NCBI RefSeq assembly: GCF_002197985.1
Contig: NZ_NBYK01000003.1
Span: 34,274 to 98,273, forward strand
Direction of reading: 5' to 3'
Length of the DNA: 64,000 bases
Source of the DNA: Halopseudomonas aestusnigri
GTDB lineage: Bacteria; Pseudomonadota; Gammaproteobacteria; Pseudomonadales; Pseudomonadaceae
In this document: piece by piece, positions 1-9,335 of the stretch
How the letters are laid out: every line of letters starts with the position of its first letter
Position numbering within the stretch: the stretch's first letter is position 1
Position numbers and translations under genes: made by a program
Notes under the pieces: model-generated
The model's database searches: none
What the model was told of the DNA's origin: nothing
What the model saw: the letters and a program-made list of their open reading frames with translations, nothing else

Positions 1-395
1 TTTGAGGCTCGCAGAGCCGAGTTCTGCCGATCCCCGCCAAGCCGAGCAACGCAGCGAACCCGAAGGGCCGCGTAGCCGGGTGCCCGGGGAGATCGCCAAG
101 GGGGGCTGGGCAAGCAGCCCCCCTTGGCTCGCCGTGAAGGCGAAAGGCGGATTTAGCTGCCGCGCGATGTCGAAAGCGTCCAACTGATTGTGTTCTTCTT
201 CACGTTGGCCCATCACAAAAACATCGAAAAGCGTCCTCCCTGAGTGTTCCTTTCAGGGATGCGTCTTTCGGTGCCCTCAACAAAGCATACTGCCAGGCTG
301 AAATATCGAGAAACCTGTTTGGTGGGAACCAATTTTTGCGCTTTTTATCTTATCCAGTCGATGGGATTATCTCGCCCATCGCAGGTGAGGTGACT
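1..395. other. Gene-free left edge with two hairpins
   Basis: I see no convincing gene here. The first 190 bases are very GC-rich and look unlike the neighbouring coding DNA; they could be the end of a dispersed repeat or of a gene beyond the window. Two inverted repeats stand out: 95-108 pairs perfectly with 115-128 (14 bp, 6-nt loop), and 237-243 pairs with 253-259 (7 bp). Neither has a clear T tract. The short open frame through 2-187 has no recognisable domain and I do not call it. The last 100 bases should hold the promoter of the cytochrome b561 gene. Confidence 0.5.
95..128. repeat. Perfect 14-bp inverted repeat
   Basis: The arms are 95-108 and 115-128, with a six-base loop. The arms contain runs of six G and six C, so the hairpin would be very stable. 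No T tract follows on either strand, so an intrinsic terminator is not obvious. It could be an arm of a REP-like palindromic element. Confidence 0.6.
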
Positions 396-971
396 ATGCA
401 GTGGCGTAACAGCAAGGACAGATTCGGCTGGCTGGCAACGAGCCTGCACTGGGTCATGTCGGTGATGGTCGTAGGGCTTGCAGCGGTTGGTCTGTGGATG
501 ACCAGCCTCAACTATTACAGCCCCTGGTATACCAGTGCGCCGTTCTGGCACAAAAGCGTAGGGCTGGTGTTTGCGGCTCTGTTGCTGGTTCGTCTGCTTT
601 GGCGCTGGTTGTCTCCGGCGCCGGCAGCGTTGCCCACTCACTCGCGCGTCGAGCGAATGGCAGCAGGCACTGCGCAGTGGCTGATGTACGCCGCTATGCT
701 GATCATTGTGATCAGCGGCTATCTGATTTCGACCGCCAAGGGTAGCGGCGTCAGCCTGTTTGGCTGGTTCGACGTGCCGGCGCTGATCAGCGGCTTGCCG
801 GAGCAGGCCGATCGGGCAGGTGCCGTGCACTACTGGCTGGCGCTCGGGTTGCTGGGGCTCGCCGGGCTGCATGCGCTGGGCGCGCTCAAGCATCACCTGA
901 TCGACAAGGACAATACTCTGCGGCGCATGCTCGGCATGCGGCTGCGCAACTCGACGGAGAATGGCAAATGA
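396..971 (+). CDS. Cytochrome b561 family protein
   Basis: A 191-residue four-helix membrane b-type cytochrome that should pass electrons between quinol and periplasmic partners. The expected haem histidines are visible: LHW near residue 17, FWHKS near 50, VHYW near 150 and a [11 protein letters not shown] stretch near the C-terminus. The ATG at 396 is preferred over the upstream TTG at 336 because AGGTGAGG lies just before it and family members start with a short tail such as [11 protein letters not shown]. Its stop overlaps the start of the YceI gene by 4 nt, a pairing common in proteobacteria that suggests joint function in periplasmic redox or isoprenoid handling. Confidence 0.9.
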   Translation: MQWRNSKDRFGWLATSLHWVMSVMVVGLAAVGLWMTSLNYYSPWYTSAPFWHKSVGLVFAALLLVRLLWRWLSPAPAALPTHSRVERMAAGTAQWLMYAAMLIIVISGYLISTAKGSGVSLFGWFDVPALISGLPEQADRAGAVHYWLALGLLGLAGLHALGALKHHLIDKDNTLRRMLGMRLRNSTENGK

Positions 972-1543
972 AGAAACTGATGGTTGCAGCCACCCTCGGT
1001 GGTTTGATGATGGCAGGTGGCCTGGCGCAGGCCGCGGACTACCAGATCGACAAGCAGGGGCAGCACGCCTCGGTCAACTTCAAGATCAGCCACCTGGGCT
1101 ACAGCTGGATCTACGGCCGCTTCAACGACTTCGACGGCACCTTCAGCTGGGACGCTTCCAAGCCCGAGGCGAGCAGCGTCAACGTCACCCTGAGCACCGC
1201 CAGCGTCGACACCAACCACGCCGAGCGTGACAAGCATATCCGCAGCGCCGACTTCCTCAATGTCGAAGAACACGGCACTGCCACCTTTGCTTCCACCGGC
1301 ATCGAGATGACTGGCGAAAATACCGCCAAGGTCACCGGCGATCTGACCCTCAACGGTGTCACCAAACCGGTGGTGCTGGACGCGCGCTTCATCGGCGAAG
1401 GTGACGACCCGTGGGGCGGCTATCGCGCCGGCTTTGATGCGACCACCACACTGAAGCTGGCCGATTTCGGTATCACTTACAACCTCGGGCCGGCGTCTGA
1501 AACCGTCGACCTGATCATTACTGTCGAAGGTATTCGCCAGTAA
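968..1543 (+). CDS. YceI family periplasmic protein
   Basis: A 191-residue secreted protein. A Sec signal peptide ([17 protein letters not shown], cleavage after AQA) precedes a YceI lipocalin-like beta-barrel that begins [20 protein letters not shown]. Family members bind long isoprenoid chains such as polyprenyl pyrophosphate or ubiquinone; the ligand here is inferred from the family. It is translationally coupled to the cytochrome b561 gene (ATGA overlap), so the two are one operon, closed by a strong terminator 28 bp downstream. Length is normal for the family and there are no anomalies. Confidence 0.92.
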   Translation: MKKLMVAATLGGLMMAGGLAQAADYQIDKQGQHASVNFKISHLGYSWIYGRFNDFDGTFSWDASKPEASSVNVTLSTASVDTNHAERDKHIRSADFLNVEEHGTATFASTGIEMTGENTAKVTGDLTLNGVTKPVVLDARFIGEGDDPWGGYRAGFDATTTLKLADFGITYNLGPASETVDLIITVEGIRQ

Positions 1544-1570
1544 TCGCGGTAACTAGTTCATGTGTGCTTC

Positions 1571-1594
1571 AGGGGCCTTCGGGCCCCTTTTTTT
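1571..1594 (+). terminator. Intrinsic terminator after the YceI gene
   Basis: A 7-bp GC-rich stem (1571-1577 with 1582-1588) with a TTCG loop is followed by seven T. It ends the b561-YceI operon and lies directly against the first heptad-repeat element. Confidence 0.9.
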
Positions 1595-1733
1595 GAGCTT
1601 CAAGCTGCAAGCTGCAAGCAAAACCCGTGCGGGGTCCCATCGCGGGGGATTATTCAGGCGGAGGTAGCTGCTCGACGCTACGGACACTCTCAGGACGCCG
1701 CCGCCCATCCGGTTCTGCTTGCAGCTTGCCGCT
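1595..1733. repeat. Heptad-repeat element 1
   Basis: The left arm, 1595-1619, consists of CAAGCTG-type 7-bp units. The right arm, 1717-1733, has GCTTGCA-type units in inverted orientation. About 95 bp of unrelated GC-rich DNA lies between. It fills the gap between the convergent YceI and gcdR genes and ends 7 bp before the gcdR stop codon. Confidence 0.8.
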
Positions 1734-1739
1734 AACAAC

Positions 1740-2654
1740 TTACATCTTGAGGCTTGCCGCCTCCTTAACCCAGGCGTGCGCCTGCTGCAGAATCCAGTCG
1801 CGGAACGCCAGCAGCGCAGCCGATTCGGCCTTGCGCTCGGGGATCACCAGGTAGTAACCGTTGTCGGTTTCGAAGCTGCGTGGGCAGGGGCTGATCAGGC
1901 GGCCGTCTGCCAGTTCCTGGCGGATCAGAAATGGCGGGATCAGGGCGATACCCATGCCGTGCATCGCGGCTTGCGCGAGCATTGAGAACAGTTCCAGTCG
2001 GGTACCGTTGAGGTCGTGCTCGACGCGCATGTCGGCGGCGGCGAACCACTGGCGCCAGGCGTAGGGGCGGGTGGTCTGCTGCAGCAGTGGCAGTTGGGCG
2101 ATGTCCTCGGGCGTCAGCTCGCGGGCAGGAGCGATCAGCGCCGGGCTGCACACCGGAATTGGCGCCTCGGGCATCAGGTAGTGGGTTTGGGTGCCAGACC
2201 AGTCACCATCGCCGAAGTAGATCGCGGCATCGAATTCGGTATCGGCGAACAGGAACGGCCGCGTACGGTTGGTCATATTGACGGTGATCTGCGGATGCTG
2301 GCGCAGAAAGTGACTGAGCCGCGGCAGCAGCCACTGGGTACCGAAGGTGGGGACCAGGGCCAACTCCAGCGTGGCGGTGCCCTGATTACCCATCACCGAC
2401 AGGGTGTCGCGCTCGACAGCATCCAGCCGGCTGGCGATTCGACGGCTGTATATCTGTCCGGCGTCAGTCAGTTTCACACCGCGGCGGGTACGGCGAAACA
2501 GTTGAATATCAAGGAATGCTTCGAGGTTGGCGATCTGGCGACACACCGCGCTCTGGGTCAGCGAGAGTTCCTCGGCAGCCTTGGTGAAGCTCTCATGGCG
2601 AGCGGACGACTCGAAGCAGATCAGGGCCTGGGTCGGGGGGATCTTGCGGCGCAT
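1740..2654 (-). CDS. gcdR: LysR-family regulator, GcdR-type
   Basis: A 304-residue LysR-type regulator of the GcvA-like subgroup. The winged helix-turn-helix occupies residues 1-65 (FTKAAEELSLTQSAVCRQI recognition region) and a periplasmic-binding-like effector domain follows. I chose the ATG at 2654 because AAGGAG lies about 9 nt upstream; the longer frame from 2696 would start inside a repeat. It is divergent from gcdH. The same arrangement in P. putida and P. aeruginosa encodes GcdR, the glutarate-responsive activator of gcdHG, so the assignment rests on subgroup and context. A candidate operator lies at 2757-2776. Confidence 0.85.
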   Translation of the reverse strand: MRRKIPPTQALICFESSARHESFTKAAEELSLTQSAVCRQIANLEAFLDIQLFRRTRRGVKLTDAGQIYSRRIASRLDAVERDTLSVMGNQGTATLELALVPTFGTQWLLPRLSHFLRQHPQITVNMTNRTRPFLFADTEFDAAIYFGDGDWSGTQTHYLMPEAPIPVCSPALIAPARELTPEDIAQLPLLQQTTRPYAWRQWFAAADMRVEHDLNGTRLELFSMLAQAAMHGMGIALIPPFLIRQELADGRLISPCPRSFETDNGYYLVIPERKAESAALLAFRDWILQQAHAWVKEAASLKM

Positions 2655-2674
2655 GGGGCGGGCTCCTTCGGAGC

Positions 2675-2752
2675 AGCGATAAGCTATAAGTATCAAGCGG
2701 CAAGCTGTCCGTGCGCTGAGCCGGGGTTGCTTGCAGCTTGCGGCTTGTCGCT
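2675..2752. repeat. Heptad-repeat element 2
   Basis: Inverted arms 2675-2706 and 2729-2752 are built of CAAGCGG/GCTTGCA-like 7-bp units, with a 22-bp centre. It lies in the divergent gcdR-gcdH promoter region, starting 20 bp upstream of the gcdR start codon, so it should be part of the gcdR leader. Confidence 0.8.
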
Positions 2753-2756
2753 ATGC

Positions 2757-2776
2757 AATTGTTCGGAGTTCCAATT
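2757..2776. promoter_or_regulatory. Candidate GcdR (LysR-type) binding site
   Basis: AATTG-N10-CAATT is a dyad with the T-N11-A geometry favoured by LysR-type regulators. It lies between gcdR and gcdH, 120 bp before the gcdH start. Assignment to GcdR is inference from position. Confidence 0.45.
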
Positions 2777-2895
2777 TAGCACAGGTATCTGCATAAAAGA
2801 CGCTTGTTTGCTGGTTTCTCTGTGCGTAGAGTCACTGACACATTATGGTTCCCCAGTGGAACCCCATCACCCGTAAAACGAATATCGGAGAGCTC

Positions 2896-4080
2896 ATGGC
2901 CGCATCCAAGGCAAGTTTCAACTGGGAAGATCCGCTGCTGCTGGATCAGCAACTGACTGAAGAAGAGCGCATGGTGCGTGACAGTGCACGCCAGTACTGC
3001 CAGGACAAACTCATGCCGCGGGTGCTGAACTCGTTCCGTAACGAGCAGACCGACGTGGAAATTTTCCGCGAAATGGGCGAGCTGGGCCTGCTGGGCGCAA
3101 CCATTCCGACCGAGTACGGCGGAAGCGGCTTGAACTATGTCTGCTACGGTCTTATCGCCCGTGAAGTCGAGCGCGTTGATTCCGGTTACCGTTCGATGAT
3201 GAGCGTCCAGTCCTCGCTGGTGATGGTGCCGATCAACGAATTTGGCAGTGAAGAGCAGAAGCAGAAGTATCTACCCAAGCTGGCCAGTGGTGAGTTCATC
3301 GGCTGCTTCGGCCTGACCGAGCCGAACCACGGCTCCGATCCGGGCTCCATGGTCACCCGTGCACGCAAGACCGAGGGCGGTTACCTGCTCAAGGGTGCCA
3401 AGATGTGGATCACCAACAGCCCCATTGCTGACGTGTTCGTGGTCTGGGCAAAAACCGACGACGACGTCATCCGTGGCTTCATTCTGGAGAAGGGCTGGAA
3501 AGGTCTGAGCGCGCCGGCGATCAAGGGCAAGGTTGGCCTGCGTACCTCCATTACCGGTGAGATCGTGATGGAAGACGTGTTCGTTCCGGAAGAAAACATG
3601 CTGCCGCACGTGACCGGTCTGAAAGGTCCGTTCACCTGCCTGAACTCTGCCCGTTACGGCATCTCCTGGGGTGCGCTGGGTGCGGCCGAGTTCTGCTGGC
3701 ACACCGCTCGTCAGTACACCCTGGACCGTCTGCAGTTTGGTCGTCCGCTGGCGCAGACTCAGCTGGTACAGAAGAAGCTGGCTGACATGCAGACCGAAAT
3801 CACCCTGGCTCTGCAAGGCTGCCTGCGTCTGGGCCGCATGAAGGACGAAGGTACTGCCGCGGTGGAAATCACCTCGATCATGAAGCGCAACTCCTGCGGC
3901 AAGTCGCTGGACATCGCCCGCGTTGCCCGCGACATGCTGGGTGGCAACGGTATCTCCGACGAGTACGGTGTGATCCGTCACGTGGTCAACCTGGAAGTGG
4001 TCAACACCTACGAAGGTACCCACGACGTCCACGCGCTGATCCTCGGCCGTGCGCAGACCGGCCTTCAGGCGTTTTTCTAA
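2896..4080 (+). CDS. gcdH: Glutaryl-CoA dehydrogenase
   Basis: A 394-residue FAD enzyme of the acyl-CoA dehydrogenase family that oxidises and decarboxylates glutaryl-CoA to crotonyl-CoA in lysine/glutarate breakdown. The N-terminal helical domain, the middle flavin/substrate segment ([17 protein letters not shown]) and the C-terminal domain are present. The catalytic glutamate lies in [13 protein letters not shown], as in known GcdH. The ATG at 2896 gives the family's usual start ([13 protein letters not shown]) and follows CGGAGAG; the in-frame ATG at 2845 lacks support. It is divergent from gcdR and upstream of gcdG. Confidence 0.95.
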   Translation: MAASKASFNWEDPLLLDQQLTEEERMVRDSARQYCQDKLMPRVLNSFRNEQTDVEIFREMGELGLLGATIPTEYGGSGLNYVCYGLIAREVERVDSGYRSMMSVQSSLVMVPINEFGSEEQKQKYLPKLASGEFIGCFGLTEPNHGSDPGSMVTRARKTEGGYLLKGAKMWITNSPIADVFVVWAKTDDDVIRGFILEKGWKGLSAPAIKGKVGLRTSITGEIVMEDVFVPEENMLPHVTGLKGPFTCLNSARYGISWGALGAAEFCWHTARQYTLDRLQFGRPLAQTQLVQKKLADMQTEITLALQGCLRLGRMKDEGTAAVEITSIMKRNSCGKSLDIARVARDMLGGNGISDEYGVIRHVVNLEVVNTYEGTHDVHALILGRAQTGLQAFF

Positions 4081-4090
4081 CGCCTGAAGG

Positions 4091-4247
4091 CAGCTGCAAG
4101 CTTTAAGCTGCAAGCGACAAGCCGTTCTGAGTTGGTTCGGCTTGTCGCGTTCTCCTCACGCTGCATTGGCGTACCGCTAGTACCCTTATCTTCGTATCCC
4201 GCACGGCCAGCTTGTGGCTTGAAGCTTGCCGCTTGAAGCTTGGAGCT
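4091..4247. repeat. Heptad-repeat element 3
   Basis: The left arm 4091-4124 and right arm 4209-4247 carry 7-bp CAAGCNN/NNGCTTG units. A nested perfect 11-bp hairpin pairs 4114-4124 with 4138-4148. The right arm runs into the gcdG start region, and its GGAG at 4242-4245 is the only plausible ribosome-binding site for gcdG. Confidence 0.8.
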
Positions 4248-4253
4248 AAAGAC

Positions 4254-5432
4254 ATGAGTGCATTATCCGGTTTGCGCGTCCTCGACCTGTCCCGCGTGCT
4301 GGCTGGCCCATGGGCCGGGCAGATGCTGGCGGATCTGGGCGCGGATGTGGTCAAGGTCGAAAGGCCGGGGGCGGGTGACGATACCCGTGCCTGGGGGCCG
4401 CCGTATCTGCGTGATGCCGATGGTCGCGATACCTCCGAGGCGGCGTACTTTCTGTCGGCCAACCGCAACAAGCGCTCGATTACCATCGACTTTACCCAGC
4501 CCGAGGGGCAGCAACGGGTGCGTGAGCTGGTGCAGCGCGCAGATGTGCTGATCGAGAACTTCAAGGTTGGCGGGCTGGCGGCCTATGGGCTGGATTACCA
4601 GAGCCTGCAGGCGCTCAATCCGCGCCTTATCTACTGCTCGGTGACCGGCTTCGGCCAGCAGGGTCCTTACGCCAAACGCGCAGGCTATGACTTCATGATT
4701 CAGGCCATGGGTGGCCTGATGAGCATCACCGGCAAGGCCGATGGGGAAGAGGGGGCAGGGCCGGTCAAGGTCGGCGTGGCGCTGACCGATATTCTCACCG
4801 GGCTCTACGCCAGCAATGCCATTCTCGCCGCACTGGCTGAGCGTGAGCGAAGCGGTCAGGGCCAGTACATCGATCTGGCGCTGCTGGATGTGCAAATCGC
4901 CTGTCTCGGCAATCAGGCGCTGAACTATCTCACCACGGGCGTGCCGCCCAAGCGGCTGGGCAACGCTCATCCGAACATCGTTCCGTATCAGGATTTCCCG
5001 ACCGCCGATGGTGATTTCATCCTGACGGTGGGTAACGACGGCCAGTTCCGCAAGTTCTGCGAGGTGGCGGGGCACCCGGAGTGGGCGACTGATCCGCGCT
5101 TTGTCAGCAACGCCTCACGGGTTGCCAACCGCGCCGAGCTGATTCCGTTGATCCGCCAGGTGACGGTATTTCGCACCACCGCCGAATGGATTGCAGCGCT
5201 GGAGCAGGCGGGTGTGCCCTGCGGGCCGATCAATGATCTGGCGCAGGTGTTTGCCGATCCGCAGGTGCAGGCGCGGGGTACGCGCATTCGCATGGCCCAC
5301 CCGCTGGCCGGTGAGGTGGACCTGGTCGCCAACCCGATCAGACTGTCGCGCACGCCGGTTGACTACCGGCGCCCGCCGCCGCTGCTGGGTGAGCACAACA
5401 GCGAGGTGTTCGCTGACTGGCTCAGCGACTGA
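4254..5432 (+). CDS. gcdG: Class III CoA-transferase (glutarate CoA-transferase)
   Basis: A 392-residue CaiB/BaiF (family III) CoA-transferase. The family opening (LSGLRVLDLSRVLAGPW) and the ADVLIENFKVGG and YCSVTGFGQ motifs are visible, and the catalytic Asp lies in the AGYDFMIQAMGG segment. Next to gcdH it most likely activates glutarate with succinyl-CoA, feeding glutaryl-CoA to GcdH. The start at 4254 is chosen by homology; its GGAG lies inside heptad-repeat element 3. The last 11 bp overlap the convergent lldR gene. Confidence 0.88.
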   Translation: MSALSGLRVLDLSRVLAGPWAGQMLADLGADVVKVERPGAGDDTRAWGPPYLRDADGRDTSEAAYFLSANRNKRSITIDFTQPEGQQRVRELVQRADVLIENFKVGGLAAYGLDYQSLQALNPRLIYCSVTGFGQQGPYAKRAGYDFMIQAMGGLMSITGKADGEEGAGPVKVGVALTDILTGLYASNAILAALAERERSGQGQYIDLALLDVQIACLGNQALNYLTTGVPPKRLGNAHPNIVPYQDFPTADGDFILTVGNDGQFRKFCEVAGHPEWATDPRFVSNASRVANRAELIPLIRQVTVFRTTAEWIAALEQAGVPCGPINDLAQVFADPQVQARGTRIRMAHPLAGEVDLVANPIRLSRTPVDYRRPPPLLGEHNSEVFADWLSD

Positions 5433-6198
5433 TCGGCCGCTCGCGTCTCTGCGCGCGGGCCAGCCGTCTGCTTTCCTCCTCCCGCTCTTCCAGCACGTCC
5501 TGCACGTAGCTGATGTGCTCGCCGGCGATGCGTCTGGCATCGTCGGCGCGGCCCTGCATGATGGCGTCGAACAGCGCCTGATGCTGCCCGACCAGCATCC
5601 GCCGGGTTTCGCTGCGCAGCGCATACATGCCGCCGATATTGGTTACCACATTGCGTTTGAGCAGGTCGAACAGGCCGCGAATGGTGTGCAGCAGCACCAG
5701 GTTGTGGCTGGCTTCGGCAATTGCCAGGTGAAAGCGCGCGTCGGCGGCGCCTTCCTCGGCGCGTGACGCCTTGCCCTCGCGGGCGTAGCAGGCCTGCAGG
5801 GCGTCAAAGGCGCTCTGCAGGTGCTGGCGGTCCAGATCGGTAGCGCGCAGCGCGGCGTAATAGGCGCAGTCGGCTTCCAGCGTGTGGCGGAACTCCAGCA
5901 GGTCTCGGTGCGCTTCCGGATGACCTTCGAGCAGGCTGAGCAGGGGATCGCTGAAGCTTGAACCGAGTGAATCGCTGACATAGTTGCCGCCGCCCTGGCG
6001 GCTGATCAGCAAGCCCTTGGCGACCAGTTTCTGTACTGCCTCGCGCAGCGACGGGCGGGACACGCCGAACTGCTCGGCCAGCGCGCGCTCGGCCGGCAGG
6101 CGCTGCCCCGGCTGCAGCGTGCCTTCAAGAATCATGGTTTCCAGTTGCTCAACGATGTTGTCCGACAGTCTGCGCTGTCGAATCTGACCTACTTCCAT
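5422..6198 (-). CDS. lldR: GntR/FadR-family lactate-responsive repressor
   Basis: A 258-residue regulator. An N-terminal GntR winged helix (PGQRLPAERALAEQFGVSRP, residues about 28-47) is followed by a FadR-type helical effector domain (FCD). AAGGAAC precedes the ATG at 6198. Divergent from lldP-lldD-dld, it matches LldR of Pseudomonas and E. coli, which represses the operon until lactate binds. A GntR palindrome lies 11 bp upstream of its own start, suggesting autorepression, and a second lies before lldP. Its 3' end overlaps gcdG by 11 bp. Confidence 0.93.
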   Translation of the reverse strand: MEVGQIRQRRLSDNIVEQLETMILEGTLQPGQRLPAERALAEQFGVSRPSLREAVQKLVAKGLLISRQGGGNYVSDSLGSSFSDPLLSLLEGHPEAHRDLLEFRHTLEADCAYYAALRATDLDRQHLQSAFDALQACYAREGKASRAEEGAADARFHLAIAEASHNLVLLHTIRGLFDLLKRNVVTNIGGMYALRSETRRMLVGQHQALFDAIMQGRADDARRIAGEHISYVQDVLEEREEESRRLARAQRRERPISR

Positions 6199-6208
6199 TG
6201 TTGTTCCT

Positions 6209-6221
6209 TTGGTCTGACCAA
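6209..6221. promoter_or_regulatory. LldR operator, lldR-proximal
   Basis: A 13-bp palindrome, TTGGTC-T-GACCAA, sits just upstream of the lldR start codon. It resembles the FadR-subfamily core TNGTNNNACNA, with a one-base centre between the GGTC/GACC arms. The position fits autoregulation. Confidence 0.65.
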
Positions 6222-6347
6222 TCGCCTGTAGAGGGTAACCAGCATGACCTTTACAGGCAACCCGTCAGGATTGATCTATACCAAAGTCTAGCGTTATGGG
6301 TTTGACATGGCTCTGGTGCTTTTTTAATCTGGTCATTCATTTTTGTA

Positions 6348-6364
6348 AATTGGTCTTACCAATT
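6348..6364. promoter_or_regulatory. LldR operator, lldP-proximal
   Basis: AATTGGT-CTT-ACCAATT is a perfect 7-bp inverted repeat that contains the TNGTNNNACNA core and closely resembles the E. coli lldPRD operator. It lies 38 bp before the lldP start codon, where bound repressor would block transcription. Confidence 0.85.
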
Positions 6365-6401
6365 GGTGCTCGACCGCCAATAACAACTACAGGAGCGCTC
6401 C

Positions 6402-8096
6402 ATGTCTTCCGGTTTCCTTGCCCTCATGGCTTTTGCCCCGATCCTGCTTGCAGGTGTATTGCTGATCGGTCTGCGCTGGCCGGCGCGTCGCGCCATGCCG
6501 CTGGTGTATCTGCTCAGCGCCGGGATCGCGCTGTTTGTCTGGGATATGAGTTTCAACCGGGTGCTGGCGTCGACCCTGCAGGGCCTGGTCGTCACCGTGG
6601 GGGTGCTGTGGATCATTTTTGGCGCGATACTGCTGCTGAACACCCTCAAGCATTCGGGCGGTATCACCGCGATTCGTGCCGGGTTTACCACCATCAGCCC
6701 TGACCGCCGCATTCAGGCGATTATCATCGCCTGGCTGTTTGGCTGCTTCATCGAAGGTGCGTCCGGTTTCGGCACCCCGGCGGCGATTGCCGCGCCGCTG
6801 CTGGTGGCGATCGGTTTCCCGGCGATGGCTGCGGTACTGATGGGCATGCTGGTGCAAAGCACGCCGGTGTCCTTTGGTGCGGTCGGTACGCCGATCATTG
6901 TCGGGGTCAACACCGGGCTGGATCACGCCGCGATCAGCGAGCAGCTGGCCGCTAACGGCTCAAGCTGGGACGCCTACCTGCAGCTGATCACCAGCCAGGT
7001 AGCCATCGTGCATGCGCTGGTCGGTACGGTCATGCCGCTGGTTATGGTCATCATGCTGGTGCGCTTCTTCGGCAAGGACAAGAGCTGGCGCGCGGTATTC
7101 GAGGTGCTGCCGTTTGCTCTGTTTGCCGGCCTGTCGATGACCATTCCCTATCTCATCAGCGGCCTGCTGCTCGGCCCCGAGTTCCCGTCGTTGATCGGTG
7201 GTCTGGTCGGTCTGGCAGTGGTGACCAGCGCCGCGCGTTTCGGTTTTCTGGTACCCAAGCGTCAGTGGGACTTTGCGCCCCGCGACAGCTGGCCGGAGGC
7301 CTGGATGGGTACCGTCGAGATGAAGCTGGAAGAGCTGACTGCGCGCCCCATGAGCAGCTTCCGTGCCTGGCTGCCCTACCTGCTGGTTGGTGTGCTGCTG
7401 GTGATCAGCCGGGTGTTCCCCGAGGTCAGCACCGCGTTCAAGTCGGTGGCCATCAACTTTACCGATATTCTTGGTGAGACCGGTGTCAGCGGTGGGGTTC
7501 AGCCGCTCTATCTGCCGGGCGGCATTCTGGTGATGGTGGTGATTGCGACCTTCTTCCTGCATCGCATGAAGGTCCGTGAGCTGGGCAAGGCGCTTGGCGA
7601 GTCCGGTGGGGTGCTGCTGAGTGCCGGCTTCGTATTGCTGTTTACCGTGCCAATGGTCCGCATCCTGATCAACTCCGGAGTGAACGCGGCAGACTTGCCA
7701 AGCATGCCGATTCTGATGGCCCGTTATGTAGCCGACAGCGTCGGTGGCATCTACCCGTTGCTGGCGCCGACCATCGGCGCACTGGGCGCGTTCCTCGCGG
7801 GCTCCAATACCGTCTCGAACATGATGTTCAGCCAGTTTCAGTTTGGCGTGGCCAGCAACCTTGGTCTGTCGACCGCGTTGATCGTGGCGGTGCAGGCCGT
7901 GGGGGCTGCTGCCGGCAACATGGTGGCGATCCACAACGTGGTGGCTGCCTCAGCAACTGTGGGGCTGCTCGGCCGTGAGGGGACCACCCTGCGCCGGACT
8001 GTCTGGCCGACTCTGTACTATGTGCTGATGACTGGTCTGATTGCGCTGTTTGCTGCCTATGTGCTGGGTGTCAGCGATCCGCTGATGGCTGGCTGA
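6402..8096 (+). CDS. lldP: L-lactate permease
   Basis: A 564-residue inner-membrane carrier with about 12-14 hydrophobic segments, of the LctP family, importing L- and D-lactate (and glycolate) with protons. The conserved [19 protein letters not shown] stretch (residues about 117-135) and the [14 protein letters not shown] stretch near residue 467 are typical. CAGGAG lies 8 nt before the ATG. It is the first gene of the lactate operon, directly behind the LldR palindrome. A hairpin lies between it and lldD. Confidence 0.95.
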   Translation: MSSGFLALMAFAPILLAGVLLIGLRWPARRAMPLVYLLSAGIALFVWDMSFNRVLASTLQGLVVTVGVLWIIFGAILLLNTLKHSGGITAIRAGFTTISPDRRIQAIIIAWLFGCFIEGASGFGTPAAIAAPLLVAIGFPAMAAVLMGMLVQSTPVSFGAVGTPIIVGVNTGLDHAAISEQLAANGSSWDAYLQLITSQVAIVHALVGTVMPLVMVIMLVRFFGKDKSWRAVFEVLPFALFAGLSMTIPYLISGLLLGPEFPSLIGGLVGLAVVTSAARFGFLVPKRQWDFAPRDSWPEAWMGTVEMKLEELTARPMSSFRAWLPYLLVGVLLVISRVFPEVSTAFKSVAINFTDILGETGVSGGVQPLYLPGGILVMVVIATFFLHRMKVRELGKALGESGGVLLSAGFVLLFTVPMVRILINSGVNAADLPSMPILMARYVADSVGGIYPLLAPTIGALGAFLAGSNTVSNMMFSQFQFGVASNLGLSTALIVAVQAVGAAAGNMVAIHNVVAASATVGLLGREGTTLRRTVWPTLYYVLMTGLIALFAAYVLGVSDPLMAG

Positions 8097-8112
8097 TGTG
8101 TTGACTGCTCGC

Positions 8113-8135
8113 GCCCCGGCCCTGGCTGCCGGGGC
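8113..8135 (+). other. Intercistronic hairpin between lldP and lldD
   Basis: The 8-bp arms GCCCCGGC (8113-8120) and GCCGGGGC (8128-8135) have no T tract. Within an operon it could stabilise the 3' end of the lldP message or lower downstream expression. Confidence 0.5.
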
Positions 8136-8168
8136 GTTGCCCGTTGAAGAACCGATGAGAGTTTGCTG

Positions 8169-9323
8169 ATGATCATTTCTGCCTCGACCGATTACCGCGC
8201 CGCCGCCCAGCGCCGACTGCCTCCCTTTCTGTTTCACTATATCGACGGTGGGGCCTACGCCGAGCACACGTTGAAGAAGAACGTCGAGGATCTGGCCGGT
8301 ATTGCCCTGCGCCAGCGGGTGCTGAAGAACATGTCGGAGCTGAGCCTGGAAACCCGTCTGTTCGATGAAACCCTGAGCATGCCGGTAGCGCTGTCACCGG
8401 TTGGCCTGACCGGCATGTACGCCCGCCGCGGTGAAGTTCAGGCGGCGCGCGCAGCGGCTGACAAGGGCATTCCCTTTACCCTGTCGACCGTCTCGGTCTG
8501 TCCGATTGAAGAAGTCGCACCGGCGATCAGTCGCCCGATGTGGTTCCAGCTCTATGTGTTGAAGGATCGCGGATTCATGAAGAATGCGCTGGAGCGCGCC
8601 AAGGCCGCCGGCGTGACCACCCTGGTGTTCACCGTCGACATGCCGGTGCCCGGTGCGCGCTATCGTGACGCGCACTCGGGCATGAGCGGCCCGAACGCCG
8701 CGATGCGTCGTTACCTTCAAGCTGTGACCCATCCGCGCTGGGCCTTTGATGTGGGGCTGCTTGGCAAACCGCACGACCTGGGCAATATCTCCGCCTACCG
8801 AGGTAACCCGACAGGCCTGGAAGATTACATGGGGTGGTTGGGTGCCAACTTCGATGCGTCCATCTCCTGGAAAGATCTGCAGTGGATTCGTGACTTCTGG
8901 GACGGCCCGATGGTGATCAAGGGCATTCTCGATCCGGAAGACGCCCGCGATGCGCTGCGCTTTGGTGCCGACGGCATCGTGGTATCCAACCACGGCGGCC
9001 GTCAGCTCGATGGCGTACTGTCTAGCGCGCGCGCGTTGCCGGCGATTGCCGATGCGGTTAAAGGTGACCTGAAGATTCTGGTCGACTCGGGTATTCGCAC
9101 AGGTCTGGACGTCGTCCGTATGCTGGCGCTCGGCGCCGACTGCACCATGCTCGGCCGCGCCTTTATCTACGCGCTGGCGGCTGATGGTGAGGCGGGCGTG
9201 AGCAATCTGCTGGAGCTGATCGAAAAAGAGATGCGGGTGGCGATGGTACTGACCGGTGCCAAATCCATCAGTGAGATCAACGCCGATCTGCTGGTGCGTG
9301 AACTGCAGCATTTGAGCAAGTAA
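8169..9323 (+). CDS. lldD: L-lactate dehydrogenase (quinone), FMN-dependent
   Basis: A 384-residue FMN enzyme of the alpha-hydroxy-acid oxidase family. It oxidises L-lactate to pyruvate at the membrane and passes electrons to quinone. The N-terminus ([19 protein letters not shown]) matches E. coli LldD and fixes the ATG at 8169. The catalytic His lies in [13 protein letters not shown] (about residue 275), followed by the FMN-phosphate loop ([12 protein letters not shown]). It is the second gene of the operon, 12 bp before dld. Confidence 0.96.
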   Translation: MIISASTDYRAAAQRRLPPFLFHYIDGGAYAEHTLKKNVEDLAGIALRQRVLKNMSELSLETRLFDETLSMPVALSPVGLTGMYARRGEVQAARAAADKGIPFTLSTVSVCPIEEVAPAISRPMWFQLYVLKDRGFMKNALERAKAAGVTTLVFTVDMPVPGARYRDAHSGMSGPNAAMRRYLQAVTHPRWAFDVGLLGKPHDLGNISAYRGNPTGLEDYMGWLGANFDASISWKDLQWIRDFWDGPMVIKGILDPEDARDALRFGADGIVVSNHGGRQLDGVLSSARALPAIADAVKGDLKILVDSGIRTGLDVVRMLALGADCTMLGRAFIYALAADGEAGVSNLLELIEKEMRVAMVLTGAKSISEINADLLVRELQHLSK

Positions 9324-9335
9324 TACGGAGATAGC

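Noticed and set aside
2-187. Short open frame at the left edge as a gene
   Set aside because: It has no domain, no ribosome-binding site visible and lies in repeat-like GC-rich sequence.
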